This document shows positions 1 to 6,713 of a stretch of DNA of 64,000 bases, piece by piece. Source of the stretch: Mixta hanseatica. Its GTDB lineage: Bacteria > Pseudomonadota > Gammaproteobacteria > Enterobacterales > Enterobacteriaceae. The stretch lies in assembly GCF_023517775.1 (NCBI RefSeq), contig NZ_CP082904.1:1054001-1118000 (forward strand), given 5' to 3'. The notes under the pieces were generated by a model. That model worked only from the letters and a program-made list of their open reading frames with translations, was not told the origin of the DNA and searched no databases. A program made the position numbers and the translations under genes. Each line of letters begins with the position of its first letter. The first letter of the stretch is position 1.

Positions 1-341
1 GTCTGAAGAACCTGGCTAAAGAACTTCGGTGCCCGGTAATTGCTCTGGCCCAGCTTAACCGAAACCTTGAGCAGCGAGCCAATAAACGGCCTGTGAATGC
101 CGACCTGCGCGAATCAGGTGTAATCGAGCAGGAAGCAGATGTGATTTTCATGGTTTACAAGGACGAAAAGTACAACCCGCAGACTGAGATGAAAGGCGTC
201 ACTGAAATCATCTGCACCAAGTCTCGTCACGTTCCCGGCGCGGAAAAGGCTTACTACTTCAGCAGCGCATTGTCAGGACTGGACCCACTGGATATTCGTC
301 AACTTAAACGAGAAGGATATGAGCATGAGCTTGAGTGCTAA
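1..341 (+). CDS. Replicative DNA helicase, DnaB-like, C-terminal part (partial)
   Basis: The reading frame is open from base 3, so the gene begins upstream of the window. The visible 112 residues are the C-terminal RecA-like core of a DnaB-family helicase: the segment VIALAQLNR with the downstream [16 protein letters not shown] is the characteristic sensor and arginine-containing region of DnaB and of phage P22 gp12-type proteins. It would unwind phage DNA at the replication fork, presumably loaded by a phage protein encoded just upstream. The stop is overlapped by the next small reading frame. Assignment as DnaB family is secure; the phage subtype is inferred from the neighbours. Confidence 0.93.
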   Translation, partial: LKNLAKELRCPVIALAQLNRNLEQRANKRPVNADLRESGVIEQEADVIFMVYKDEKYNPQTEMKGVTEIICTKSRHVPGAEKAYYFSSALSGLDPLDIRQLKREGYEHELEC

Positions 342-429
342 ACCGCAGGAACAAGTCGCATTAGAGATAGTCCTGCCAGTGCTTGTACAGCAAGAGAAGG
401 CGTCCGGCAAGCATCAGGAAGGAGAGTGA
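319..429 (+). CDS. Small phage protein, 36 aa, unknown
   Basis: An ATG at 319 follows AGAAGGAT and overlaps the helicase stop, giving a 36-residue reading frame that ends one base before the next start. The product is hydrophilic with no cysteine and no membrane segment. The tight overlap on both sides is typical of translationally coupled genes in lambdoid nin regions. I do not recognise a family, and a frame this short could be non-coding. Confidence 0.4.
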   Translation: MSMSLSAKPQEQVALEIVLPVLVQQEKASGKHQEGE

Positions 430-430
430 G

Positions 431-640
431 ATGGGTAACGGATGCGAACGCTGTGTGGTTGGAATGATCGGGGCCAAAACAATCTTCGATGGAGATTGGG
501 AAGGTGCATCCGCCGATTTTAAGAAAGTGATAGAGCATTGGAACGAGAAGACTAAGCGTTTTGCTGTTCCGCACCCCGGGTTCGCTAATAAATTCAACTA
601 CTGTCCACGGTGTGGGCGCGAAGTTAAGGAAAAACCATGA
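431..640 (+). CDS. Zinc-ribbon phage protein, 69 aa
   Basis: The ATG at 431 follows AAGGAGAG at a good distance and starts a 69-residue protein. It has an N-terminal CERC pair and a C-terminal CPRCGREV pair, so four cysteines probably hold one zinc ion in a ribbon fold. The middle is charged and aromatic, and no catalytic motif is visible. It sits between the helicase and NinB in the position of small accessory nin-type genes. An upstream in-frame ATG at 383 has no better ribosome binding site. Function unknown. Confidence 0.65.
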   Translation: MGNGCERCVVGMIGAKTIFDGDWEGASADFKKVIEHWNEKTKRFAVPHPGFANKFNYCPRCGREVKEKP

Positions 641-861
641 CAAGCAACGATGAGCTGGAAAGGGAGCAGGAAATGGATAAGTTCGAAGCTTGGTTTCTTA
701 CGTTCCGCAAGGACTGGCGAAAAGAAGAAATTCATCGGGTAAAAATGCACAAAGGGTACGGCTACGGCGGAGGCTATATGCAGGCGCTCTGGAGTGGCTG
801 GCTTGCCCGCAGCAAACAGGAGCAGAGCGATGGAGAAACAGACATTCTTTCTCAGAAATGA
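637..861 (+). CDS. Hypothetical phage protein, 74 aa
   Basis: The start overlaps the previous stop (ATGA). The product is 74 residues, strongly charged in the first half, with a GYGYGGGY stretch followed by a tryptophan-rich segment (ALWSGWLARSK). That tail pattern recurs in small phage proteins of lambdoid early regions, but I cannot name a family with known function. The last 32 bases overlap the start of ninB in another frame, so the two are probably translationally coupled. Confidence 0.6.
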   Translation: MTSNDELEREQEMDKFEAWFLTFRKDWRKEEIHRVKMHKGYGYGGGYMQALWSGWLARSKQEQSDGETDILSQK

Positions 862-1267
862 ACAGATACGCCGGAACCTAATAGACGCAATCAATAAACT
901 CCCCCTCGACGAACACCACCCCCTCACAGTACGCATCACCGATTTTGACCGCTCTCTCCTGCAAAACTCCCTGTTTCACGCGCTCTGTGGAGACGTGGCA
1001 AAACAGGCTATTTGGCTGGAGAAAACGCGCACGCCGGTGCAGTGGAAAATGCTGTTTGTATCAGGCCATGCGGTAGCTACCGGACTGGGTGCTGATGTTG
1101 TGCCCGGGCTGGAGGGTGAATTCTGCAATATCAGGGAATCGACGGCAAAAATGGGCATAAAACGGATGGCGAGCCTCATTGAGTATTCGACAGCCTGGGC
1201 AGTTGGCAACGGCGTACAGCTGCGTGAGGTTCGGTACAGCAACGACTATTACGGAAGAGCAGCATGA
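830..1267 (+). CDS. ninB: NinB recombination protein
   Basis: This is a 145-residue member of the NinB (Orf) family, which binds single-stranded DNA and helps RecBCD-like or phage recombination load onto SSB-coated strands. The start chosen at 830 gives MEKQTFFLRNEQIR, the usual NinB N terminus; an in-frame ATG at 794 would add 12 unrelated residues. Conserved segments such as WLEKTRTPVQWKMLFVSGHA and the C-terminal MASLIEYSTAWA are visible. Length agrees with the lambda protein (about 146 aa). It overlaps its neighbours on both sides, fitting one long early transcript. Confidence 0.9.
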   Translation: MEKQTFFLRNEQIRRNLIDAINKLPLDEHHPLTVRITDFDRSLLQNSLFHALCGDVAKQAIWLEKTRTPVQWKMLFVSGHAVATGLGADVVPGLEGEFCNIRESTAKMGIKRMASLIEYSTAWAVGNGVQLREVRYSNDYYGRAA

Positions 1268-1476
1268 GAGCGCCAGTACCTTACAGCAAAGATGAAGTTG
1301 CATACATCCGGCGCGTTGCCGGGAAAGTTCCGGTTGAGGTTATTGCCCGTCAGCTGAACCGGACTGTGAAAAACGTCCGGGGCTGGGCATATCGCCGCCA
1401 GATAAAACTACGCGTTCCTGATTCGATTTTGAGCCGCTACTGGCAGAGCGAAAATAACAACGGGAGTGAGTCATGA
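1264..1476 (+). CDS. Small putative helix-turn-helix phage protein, 70 aa
   Basis: Starts in an ATGA overlap with ninB. The 70 residues are basic, and the segment VEVIARQLNRTVKNVRGWA reads like the helix-turn-helix of a homeodomain or SANT-like small DNA-binding protein. The next gene also encodes a short protein with a similar pattern, so the two may have a shared or paired role. No named family was recognised, and DNA binding is an inference from the pattern. Confidence 0.6.
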   Translation: MRAPVPYSKDEVAYIRRVAGKVPVEVIARQLNRTVKNVRGWAYRRQIKLRVPDSILSRYWQSENNNGSES

Positions 1477-1634
1477 AATACACAAAACATTCACCGCAGG
1501 AATGCAGCCGCGTTAAGCAGCTACGGCAGCAAGGTCTGAGCTTTCAGATAATCAGCGAGCGCGTGGGTTATAACTCTGACCAGCTGCGCTACATGGAAAG
1601 CAGAGCGAGATTTACGGAGAGCCGACAGAAATGA
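1473..1634 (+). CDS. Small putative helix-turn-helix phage protein, 53 aa
   Basis: This 53-codon frame begins in an ATGA overlap with the preceding gene and ends in an overlap with the next. The product begins MKYTKHSPQECSRVKQLR, and the middle LSFQIISERVGYNSDQLRYM looks like a helix-turn-helix with a recognition helix around residues 33 to 43. It is basic and soluble. Coupling on both ends supports real translation. No family assignment could be made. Confidence 0.6.
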   Translation: MKYTKHSPQECSRVKQLRQQGLSFQIISERVGYNSDQLRYMESRARFTESRQK

Positions 1635-1861
1635 CTGACAACGTGAATCACCCATCTCATTACACAACAGGCGGCATCGAGTGCATCGACGCTATGAAAG
1701 CCAGCATGAACAGTGAAGCCTTTTGCGGATATCTGAAAGGCAATATCCAAAAATACCTGTGGCGCTACGAAAAGAAGCTGGCACCGGCGGAAGACCTGAA
1801 GAAAGCGCGCTGGTATCTCGACAGGTTGATAACGGAGGTCGAGACATGCGGCAAAGAGTGA
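1631..1861 (+). CDS. DUF3310 family phage protein
   Basis: A 76-residue protein beginning with the DUF3310 signature NHPSHYTTGGIECIDAM, followed by FCGYLKGNIQKYLWRYEKK and DLKKARWYLDRLI. The family is small, mostly phage encoded, and often described as a nucleotide-kinase-like accessory protein, although its biochemical role is not settled. The length is typical. It overlaps the previous gene at ATGA and the next start by 16 bases, in keeping with a tightly packed early operon. Confidence 0.88.
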   Translation: MTDNVNHPSHYTTGGIECIDAMKASMNSEAFCGYLKGNIQKYLWRYEKKLAPAEDLKKARWYLDRLITEVETCGKE

Positions 1862-2016
1862 GCATTACACAGAAAAGTCTAGATAACCTGATATTCCGCA
1901 CTACCCGCCGCACCTCCCGCAAGAAACCAATTCCAACCGCCAGCCAGATAACCACGTTTGATTACGTAGGCGTCCTGCTGCGAGCGAAATGGGATCGTAT
2001 GAGGACGGCTCGATGA
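1846..2016 (+). CDS. NinE-like protein
   Basis: A start at 1846 after GGAGGTCGAGAC gives a 56-residue, very basic protein. The stretch RRTSRKKPIPTASQITTFDY matches the NinE pattern of a lysine-arginine-proline segment followed by VKTFNY-like residues, then a C-terminal W-arginine tail. NinE belongs to the delayed early nin cluster and has no established biochemical function. A longer in-frame version from 1723 would run inside the DUF3310 gene and lacks a plausible ribosome binding site. Confidence 0.65.
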   Translation: MRQRVSITQKSLDNLIFRTTRRTSRKKPIPTASQITTFDYVGVLLRAKWDRMRTAR

Positions 2017-2156
2017 GTGAACCAGTAGAACCACATTGCGCAGATTGCGGGTTGCCGCTGTCACCAGACGAGACATTCGTATGCAGTGACTGCTGTGCTT
2101 TCTACACGATATTCAGAGACCCGAACGGATATATGGCAGGAGACGATGATGAGTAA
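2013..2156 (+). CDS. Zinc-binding small phage protein, 47 aa
   Basis: The start lies in an ATGA overlap with the NinE-like gene. The 47-residue acidic product contains HCADCG near the N terminus and CSDCC about 14 residues later, a compact CxxC-CxxC pair that should bind zinc. Small zinc-finger proteins of this size (NinF type and relatives) are common here in nin regions. It overlaps the start of the next gene by eight bases. Function unknown. Confidence 0.6.
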   Translation: MSEPVEPHCADCGLPLSPDETFVCSDCCAFYTIFRDPNGYMAGDDDE

Positions 2157-2442
2157 TTTGCGGAAAGAAGCTCGCGGAAGAGAGTGCCAGATACGGATTC
2201 CCGGTTATTGCAACCACAACCCTGAAACATCATGTCTTGCGCATCTTCGACTGGCTGGCACATGTGGAACCGGAATTAAACCGCATGACCTGCTTGGAGC
2301 GATTGCCTGCAACTGCTGTCACGATATTGTCGATGGTCGTGTAAATACCAGCTACAGCCGTGAAGAGCTTTCCCTGATGCATGCTGAGGGTGTTTTAAGG
2401 ACGCAGGTAATCTGGCTGAAGGAGGGGCTTGTAAAAATATGA
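2149..2442 (+). CDS. DUF1364 family (NinG-neighbour type) nuclease-like protein
   Basis: The ATG at 2149 gives MSNLRKEARGRECQIRIPGYC, the standard start of DUF1364 proteins; the in-frame ATG at 2146 is also possible. The 97-residue product carries C and H residues in the spacing of an HNH or zinc-finger fold: RIPGYCNHNPETSCLAHLR, then CNCCHDIVDGR. The family sits in lambdoid nin regions directly before rusA, as here, and is suspected to act in recombination or DNA processing. An AGGAG lies a few bases upstream inside the previous gene. Confidence 0.82.
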   Translation: MSNLRKEARGRECQIRIPGYCNHNPETSCLAHLRLAGTCGTGIKPHDLLGAIACNCCHDIVDGRVNTSYSREELSLMHAEGVLRTQVIWLKEGLVKI

Positions 2443-2801
2443 ACCAGTATCGGATATCGTTGCCCTGGCCGCCCGGAAATAACCACCTCTTCTCAGTATT
2501 TCGCGGGCGAAAGATAAAAAGCAAAAAGGGAAGGGAATACACCGCAGCAGTAACTCAGCAAATCACCGAAGCAAATCAGCAATTCAAACTGGCCGGAAGG
2601 CTGAAAGTAAAAATCCTCGCATATCCACCTACACGCGCCCGGCGTGACCTCGACAACCTCTTCAAAGCACCTCTCGACTCGCTCACACATGCAGGCGTCA
2701 TCGCTGACGACAGCCTGATTGATGACGTGCGCATGGTTCGCTGCGAAGTGGTGAAGGGCGGACGGCTGGAAGTGGTTATCACTGAGTTGGAGGAAGCATG
2801 A
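2439..2801 (+). CDS. rusA: RusA family Holliday junction resolvase
   Basis: This 120-residue protein matches RusA, a small dimeric endonuclease that cuts four-way DNA junctions symmetrically, preferably before CC. The N-terminal LPWPPGNNHLF and the acidic catalytic cluster RARRDLDNLFKAPLDSLTHAGVIADDSLIDD are intact, including the aspartates that hold magnesium (D70, D72 and D91 in the known enzyme). Length is as expected. It probably resolves recombination intermediates before packaging. The start overlaps the DUF1364 stop in ATGA. Confidence 0.95.
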   Translation: MNQYRISLPWPPGNNHLFSVFRGRKIKSKKGREYTAAVTQQITEANQQFKLAGRLKVKILAYPPTRARRDLDNLFKAPLDSLTHAGVIADDSLIDDVRMVRCEVVKGGRLEVVITELEEA

Positions 2802-2923
2802 CCGAATACCTCAAAGAGAAGTGGCTGAAGCTTCGCATCATGAAAATGCGCGGCATGTATGAAATCTATTACCGCATATTGCGCAACACAGCGAAAATCA
2901 TGGGGGCCAAGCATGCACGCTGA
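2798..2923 (+). CDS. Small basic phage protein, 41 aa
   Basis: A 41-codon frame starts in an ATGA overlap with rusA and ends within the first codons of the following gene. The product is basic and rich in methionine and tyrosine (KMRGMYEIYYRILRN). No domain is recognised. The overlap on both sides suggests coupled translation, but very short frames carry little evidence by themselves. Confidence 0.45.
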   Translation: MTEYLKEKWLKLRIMKMRGMYEIYYRILRNTAKIMGAKHAR

Positions 2924-3527
2924 AGCACTGACTCAGTTAGCACAGGTTATGCGCAAATCCGACCTGAAGAAGCGATATCTCAAGCCCGTAAAGCTAATCA
3001 CCCCTTTGCAATCCGCATGGGTGCGTTGCCTGCTTGATGTATGGGGCGAGAAGTACGGTGGCAATGTTGGTCCAGATGGCGGAAAGTCGAGCGTGATAGG
3101 GCGCCTGATGATACGTAAAGAATGGAACGACAGGGAATCAGAGCGGATTATGGATGTGGTAAATAATCTTCATAAGCAGGGATATCGCGGAGATGAGCTG
3201 TTCATCAAAGCGAAGCAGCTCATTAACCCGCAGCACTCAGTAAGCAATCTTCTCGACCGCGCCAACGAGCAGGAAGATGCTGACCTGGTTGAATCTGTCA
3301 TCTGTAGCACATTCGCACCTGATAACCCGATTCGCCATGTAGCCATTAAATACTACTGCGAGCGCAAATGCGCGCAAGACATTGCGTATGAGCTTTCTCG
3401 ACTGACTGGCATTCATGTTGAATCTAGCAGGAAGCGAATCAGATGGTGTCGGGAATTGCTTGAGGCATCCGTATATCACGCGATAATGCGCGAACTGAAT
3501 GGGATAAATCACAAAATTGCAGCTTAA
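2913..3527 (+). CDS. DUF1133 family protein, position of late antiterminator Q
   Basis: Translation from ATG 2913 gives 204 residues beginning MHAEALTQLAQVMRKSD; an in-frame ATG at 2859 would intrude on the 41-aa gene. The sequence is of the DUF1133 type: an N-terminal helical part with WVRCLLDVWGEKYGG, and a C-terminal segment (RHVAIKYYCERKCAQDIAYELSRLTG) that reads as a helix-turn-helix. It is the last gene of the early operon and is followed by a promoter-like region and a terminator, exactly where lambdoid phages encode Q. A Q-like role in late gene antitermination is therefore likely but inferred from position. Confidence 0.75.
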   Translation: MHAEALTQLAQVMRKSDLKKRYLKPVKLITPLQSAWVRCLLDVWGEKYGGNVGPDGGKSSVIGRLMIRKEWNDRESERIMDVVNNLHKQGYRGDELFIKAKQLINPQHSVSNLLDRANEQEDADLVESVICSTFAPDNPIRHVAIKYYCERKCAQDIAYELSRLTGIHVESSRKRIRWCRELLEASVYHAIMRELNGINHKIAA

Positions 3528-3621
3528 ATGCAAAAAGATGCAAAAATAATTTGAAAACGAGACGAGCACCTGGTACATTTCTGATATGCTCGTGACAGAA
3601 GTCGTTGAGCAACAGAATCTA

Positions 3622-3650
3622 AGCCCTGACCTAGCCGTCGGGGCTTTTTT
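3622..3650 (+). terminator. Rho-independent terminator after Q-position gene (tR'-like)
   Basis: AGCCC pairs with GGGCT, the stem is extended by partial pairing of the TGAC / GTCG flanks, and a run of six T follows. It lies about 95 bases downstream of the Q-position gene, with a possible -10 (TATGCT, 3585-3590) upstream, the layout of a late promoter with a short terminated leader. Confidence 0.75.
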
Positions 3651-3945
3651 ATTTCTGCACAGCAGGTAAGCTGCCTGACGTGGGATCGCATTGCGATGTA
3701 CTCGTGTTGTGAAACAGGCGGCTTTCCGTTGTGGTGAATAACAACATATAAAACCCTGTGACTGACGAATCAGGTAGTTACCGCTTTTGCGTCAGGGTAT
3801 CAATTTCAGAGGTCGCCATTGGCGGCCTTTTTTCGTTTTTGCGCACGGCGAATCCCTTACCACACTTCTCGTGATCCCTTTTCGTCGATGCGCATTTTCT
3901 TTACAGCAATCAGCCGGAGACCTCTGGCATCGCCGGAGACGGCTT
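3651..3945 (+). other. Late leader region before lysis genes
   Basis: There is no credible gene in this 295-base stretch. It holds a second hairpin with a T run (3811-3833, GGTCGCC paired with GGCGGCC), so late transcription must pass at least two terminators, as expected for a Q-type antitermination region. The reading frame that opens at 3787 is in frame with the next gene, but it has no ribosome binding site and its first 53 codons look non-coding. Confidence 0.55.
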
Positions 3946-4356
3946 ATGGCAATTGATTTAAACAGCGACTTCCTCATCGGTGCTGGCAGCTCCCTAGCTA
4001 CAGCATTAGCCGGGGGTATGGCATTCCTGCGCTACTGGGCCAGCAATAAAGCCAGCAACGCAAATGACAGCGCCCGGGTCAACATGCTGCAGTACCAGAT
4101 GGAAGAACTGAAGAACGCAAAGGCGGAGAACAAAGAACTCCGTGAAGAGATAGAGCAGCGCGACGAAACCATCAGGCAATACTGGCAGGAGATATCCGAG
4201 ACCAGGGCAACCCTGAAGGTAATTCAAAGTTCCCAAAAGCACCTGGAAGAGCAGAACACATTGCTCAAAGAGCAGGTGAAGGAGCTTACCCAATCGAACA
4301 TCAACCTCGTGAGCCAGATCGCCGAGCTTCGCGAATCCATGAGGGTTCCAAGATGA
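3946..4356 (+). CDS. Membrane-anchored coiled-coil phage protein, 136 aa
   Basis: Start 3946 follows CGGAGACGGCTT. The first 30 residues carry a short hydrophobic helix (FLIGAGSSLATALAGGMAFL). From about residue 45 the rest is a near-continuous coiled coil rich in E, K, Q and L (LREEIEQRDETIRQYWQEI). It is the first gene of the lysis block and overlaps the next by four bases. Similar proteins in Erwiniaceae phages are annotated loosely as chemotaxis-like or hypothetical; I would not transfer that name. A lysis accessory or membrane-organising role is a guess from position. Confidence 0.7.
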   Translation: MAIDLNSDFLIGAGSSLATALAGGMAFLRYWASNKASNANDSARVNMLQYQMEELKNAKAENKELREEIEQRDETIRQYWQEISETRATLKVIQSSQKHLEEQNTLLKEQVKELTQSNINLVSQIAELRESMRVPR

Positions 4357-4595
4357 TTAAGAACAGAGCAGGTGAGACGGTTGTAACGTGGCAGATGGTC
4401 GCGGTTGTAGCCCTCACATCCTTTGCCATCTATCTCGGTGGCGTTTCATCCGGTTATTTCATGTTCCGCGCTGAGTACCTGAAAAAGGCTGAGCAGCGAG
4501 ACAAAGTGGTTAACGAGATTAAGCATAAGGTTGACCAGCTTCCTCAGCAAACCGCTACGGAAGTGAAAGAAGCGGTTAGGGAGGAAAGCAAGTGA
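4353..4595 (+). CDS. Small single-span membrane protein of lysis cassette, 80 aa
   Basis: An ATGA overlap with the preceding gene starts an 80-residue protein. It has one membrane segment (VAVVALTSFAIYLGGVSSGYF, residues 16 to 37) and a charged C-terminal helix. It lies directly before the endolysin, and this size and topology would suit a holin or antiholin partner. The second candidate holin lies after the endolysin, so which one forms the lesion cannot be told from sequence. Confidence 0.65.
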   Translation: MIKNRAGETVVTWQMVAVVALTSFAIYLGGVSSGYFMFRAEYLKKAEQRDKVVNEIKHKVDQLPQQTATEVKEAVREESK

Positions 4596-5059
4596 GCCAG
4601 ATTATCCAGATACTTTCGTACGAGGAAGGCTATCGTGAGAAGCCATATGTGGACTCGGAAGGCTATCCGACTGTCGCGTGTGGCATCAAGATCGGGCCAA
4701 AGGGCGCCAGCCTGAGCAACTACACCTTCACGGTTCCACGCAAAGTGGGCGATGTGTGGCTTCAGCAGTTTGTCGATTCCACGATTAACCAGTGCCGCAC
4801 CAACCCGGCCATTTACGCTGCTTTACAGCAATGCAACCCGGCACGGGCAGACATTCTTTACTCGATGGGGTATCAGCTTGGCGTTGCAGGTCTGGCAGGC
4901 TTCAAAAACACGCTGGTCATGATTTCCAATGGCGATTTCGAAGCAGCAGCTAATGGCATGCTTAACAGTAAATGGGCCAAGCAAACGCCTAACCGCGCCC
5001 GCCGCCACGCTGCGGTTATGCGCTCCGGTGATTACGATGTGTATAAGGGGCTGATATGA
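4592..5059 (+). CDS. Endolysin, T4-type lysozyme (glycoside hydrolase 24)
   Basis: A 155-residue muramidase that would hydrolyse the beta-1,4 bond between N-acetylmuramic acid and N-acetylglucosamine in peptidoglycan. The catalytic pattern E-8 residues-D-5 residues-T is present as E12, D21 and T27 in EEGYREKPYVDSEGYPT, the same spacing as T4 lysozyme. The domain then runs full length. There is no signal peptide or SAR helix, so it should depend on a classical holin for access to the wall. The start overlaps the previous stop by four bases. Confidence 0.93.
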   Translation: MSQIIQILSYEEGYREKPYVDSEGYPTVACGIKIGPKGASLSNYTFTVPRKVGDVWLQQFVDSTINQCRTNPAIYAALQQCNPARADILYSMGYQLGVAGLAGFKNTLVMISNGDFEAAANGMLNSKWAKQTPNRARRHAAVMRSGDYDVYKGLI

Positions 5060-5400
5060 GCATCCTGATATTTATCGGCGTCGTGGCATCTGTCATCGTG
5101 GCTGCTCTACTCATACGCAAATACACATCAGTCGAGTTTGTCAGCCATGCCAGGCTGCTGTTTCGCGCCTGGTCAGTATGGCTTGGCGGCATCGGTACAG
5201 CGCTTGGTGTCTATCTGGCATCGGCACCTGATGCGATCATTACGGTGTGGAACATGCTTCCGCCTGACCTGAAGTCCATGCTGCCGGTAAACATCGCGCA
5301 GTACGTGAGCTATCTGCTGATTGCGCTGGGTATCGTTTCCCAGTTCATCCGGCAGAAACGCCTGGTTGAGAAGAAGCAGCAACTGGACGCGCAGCCATGA
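5056..5400 (+). CDS. Putative holin, 114 aa with three membrane helices
   Basis: The product has hydrophobic helices at about residues 2-20, 37-56 and 82-97 (VSYLLIALGIVSQF) and a strongly charged C terminus (RQKRLVEKKQQ), the layout of a class I holin. It follows the endolysin in an ATGA overlap and precedes the spanin genes. Phages of this group often place the holin after the endolysin. No family-specific motif was recognised; the call rests on topology and context. Confidence 0.7.
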   Translation: MSILIFIGVVASVIVAALLIRKYTSVEFVSHARLLFRAWSVWLGGIGTALGVYLASAPDAIITVWNMLPPDLKSMLPVNIAQYVSYLLIALGIVSQFIRQKRLVEKKQQLDAQP

Positions 5401-5693
5401 ATACTCTCGTTAACCTGTTCGCCGGCGGCTGGAATTACATTCTGGCCGGTCTGGCTGTTGTTGCTGCGGTTCTCGCCAGTTATTTCGGTGGCAAGAAGGT
5501 AGCAAAAACTGAGACTCAGGCAAAAGCTGATGTGGCTGAAGCTGAGAGGGTACAACGTCAGGCAGAGGCTAAATCAGATGTGGAATCCCACAACATCCAG
5601 ACCGCTAAAGAGGTTCAGCAGGATAACGCTTCTCTCAGTGATGACGCTGCTCGGGAGCGCATGCGCAGCTCAAAATACAATGCCCCGGACTGA
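5397..5693 (+). CDS. Rz-like inner membrane spanin (i-spanin)
   Basis: A 98-residue protein with one N-terminal membrane helix (YILAGLAVVAAVLASYF) followed by a long periplasmic alpha-helix of alanine, lysine and glutamate repeats (KAKTETQAKADVAEAERVQ). That is the structure of an i-spanin, which links to an outer-membrane lipoprotein to fuse the two membranes at the end of lysis. A lipoprotein-like frame is nested in the +1 phase within its second half, which is diagnostic for Rz/Rz1 pairs. Shorter than lambda Rz (153 aa). Confidence 0.82.
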   Translation: MNTLVNLFAGGWNYILAGLAVVAAVLASYFGGKKVAKTETQAKADVAEAERVQRQAEAKSDVESHNIQTAKEVQQDNASLSDDAARERMRSSKYNAPD

Positions 5694-5832
5694 ATACATC
5701 ACAGTCGATTCCAGTTGCACACTCTTTAGCCCCATTCACACCCACGGCAACGACGCAGATGTCATGGATATTCGCACCGTAAGGGCGATCAATACCCATA
5801 ACGACCTGTGGGACAAGCTGTGCAGTAAGTAG
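5578..5832 (+). CDS. Rz1-like outer membrane spanin lipoprotein, overlapping Rz
   Basis: Starting at ATG 5578, in a different frame inside the Rz-like gene, the 84-residue product shows a basic N terminus (RPLKRFSR), a hydrophobic core (ITLLSVMTLLG) and a cysteine in LLGSAC at residue 28. This is a reasonable lipoprotein signal, although the box is not perfect. The mature part is short and runs past the end of Rz by 139 bases. Partial embedding of the o-spanin gene in the i-spanin gene is the usual arrangement. A shorter start at ATG 5641 would remove the signal peptide. Confidence 0.72.
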   Translation: MWNPTTSRPLKRFSRITLLSVMTLLGSACAAQNTMPRTEYITVDSSCTLFSPIHTHGNDADVMDIRTVRAINTHNDLWDKLCSK

Positions 5833-5877
5833 TGACAAACCCCAAGAAGATTCACGATCAGTAACAGAGCAACATCA

Positions 5878-5900
5878 GCCTCGCTATGCGGGGCTTTTTT
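5878..5900 (+). terminator. Rho-independent terminator after lysis cassette
   Basis: GCCTCGC and GCGGGGC form a seven-pair stem around TAT with one G-T pair, followed by six T. It closes the lysis operon about 45 bases after the Rz1-like stop. Confidence 0.82.
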
Positions 5901-5964
5901 GTATCCGCGGTAAATCCCCGCGCCATGCCCGGCGCATTTAACAACACAGAGCCTTTCAGGAATC

Positions 5965-6028
5965 AGCCTCGGAGATAACCGTTATAAGCGGCGGCTTCTC
6001 TGTGGGCGGTTATCTGGGCAACGAGGCT
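5965..6028 (+). ncRNA. Candidate structured RNA upstream of KilA-N gene
   Basis: Two nested perfect stems occur here: AGCCTCG (5965-5971) with CGAGGCT (6022-6028), and AGATAACCG (5973-5981) with CGGTTATCT (6007-6015). They are separated by an asymmetric bulge (1 base against 6). The 25-base apical part holds a further small AAGC/GCTT pair. A separate GCGCC/GGCGC hairpin lies at 5920-5935. There is no T run, so it is not a terminator. Location between a terminator and a KilA-N gene recalls the c4-type antisense RNAs that control phage antirepressor operons, but the match is by position only. Confidence 0.5.
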
Positions 6029-6051
6029 TATTCACTAAAAGGTAAGACGCA

Positions 6052-6573
6052 ATGAATATCGTCCCATTGAACTACAAAGGCGAAGCTGTCCGCTTTAATA
6101 CTGACGGATGGATAAACGCTACCGATATTGCAGCTCGCTTCGGTAAGCGGCTCGATCATTGGCTATCCAATGCAGAGACGCTGGAATATGTGAGAGCCTT
6201 GGATGAGGTTTATTCAGGTTCGCCATCTGAAATTCTACATACCCGTGATTCCGGGTATGTAAAAACCAGTAAGGCACGCAAGGACAGAGGTGGTGGTACA
6301 TGGCTGCATCCAAAGCTTTCGGTTGCCTTTGCACGATGGTGCGATCCTAAATTCTCTGTCTGGTGCGACTTGCATATTGATAGCCTGCTTCGTGGAGAGT
6401 TGACTGAGCAACAGAAGTTTGAGCAAGCCTGCCGCATTCGCGATGACCGGAAATCAAAAGCCAGTAACGGGGCAAGAGAGATGGCTCGCTGGCGATGGGA
6501 TAAGCCAGCTATTGAGGCCAATGTCGAATTCTGGCGCGAACAGCTTCAGTTGACGCTGGACATTGCCAGTTAA
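6052..6573 (+). CDS. KilA-N domain protein
   Basis: A 173-residue protein consisting mostly of a KilA-N domain: INATDIAARFGKRLDHWLSN near the N terminus, then GTWLHPKLSVAFARWCDPKFSVWCD, the hallmark of the fold. KilA-N domains bind nucleic acid and are found in phage antirepressors and growth-inhibiting proteins such as P1 KilA. The last 60 residues are helical and basic and contain no recognised second domain. It stands alone between a terminator and a structured region upstream and a small gene downstream, suggesting its own promoter. It may act in lysogeny control or host takeover. Confidence 0.88.
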   Translation: MNIVPLNYKGEAVRFNTDGWINATDIAARFGKRLDHWLSNAETLEYVRALDEVYSGSPSEILHTRDSGYVKTSKARKDRGGGTWLHPKLSVAFARWCDPKFSVWCDLHIDSLLRGELTEQQKFEQACRIRDDRKSKASNGAREMARWRWDKPAIEANVEFWREQLQLTLDIAS

Positions 6574-6713
6574 TGGGCGGCGCAAAACTGCGTTATCGAA
6601 AATATCAATGAGTTATTGAGAGCCTATTTCACAACGGCTCTTTGTCCGCTGCTGGACGTGCGCCTGAACTACCTCCTACACTTTGTAACGTGTCTCATAA
6701 AAAAGGAGGATTC

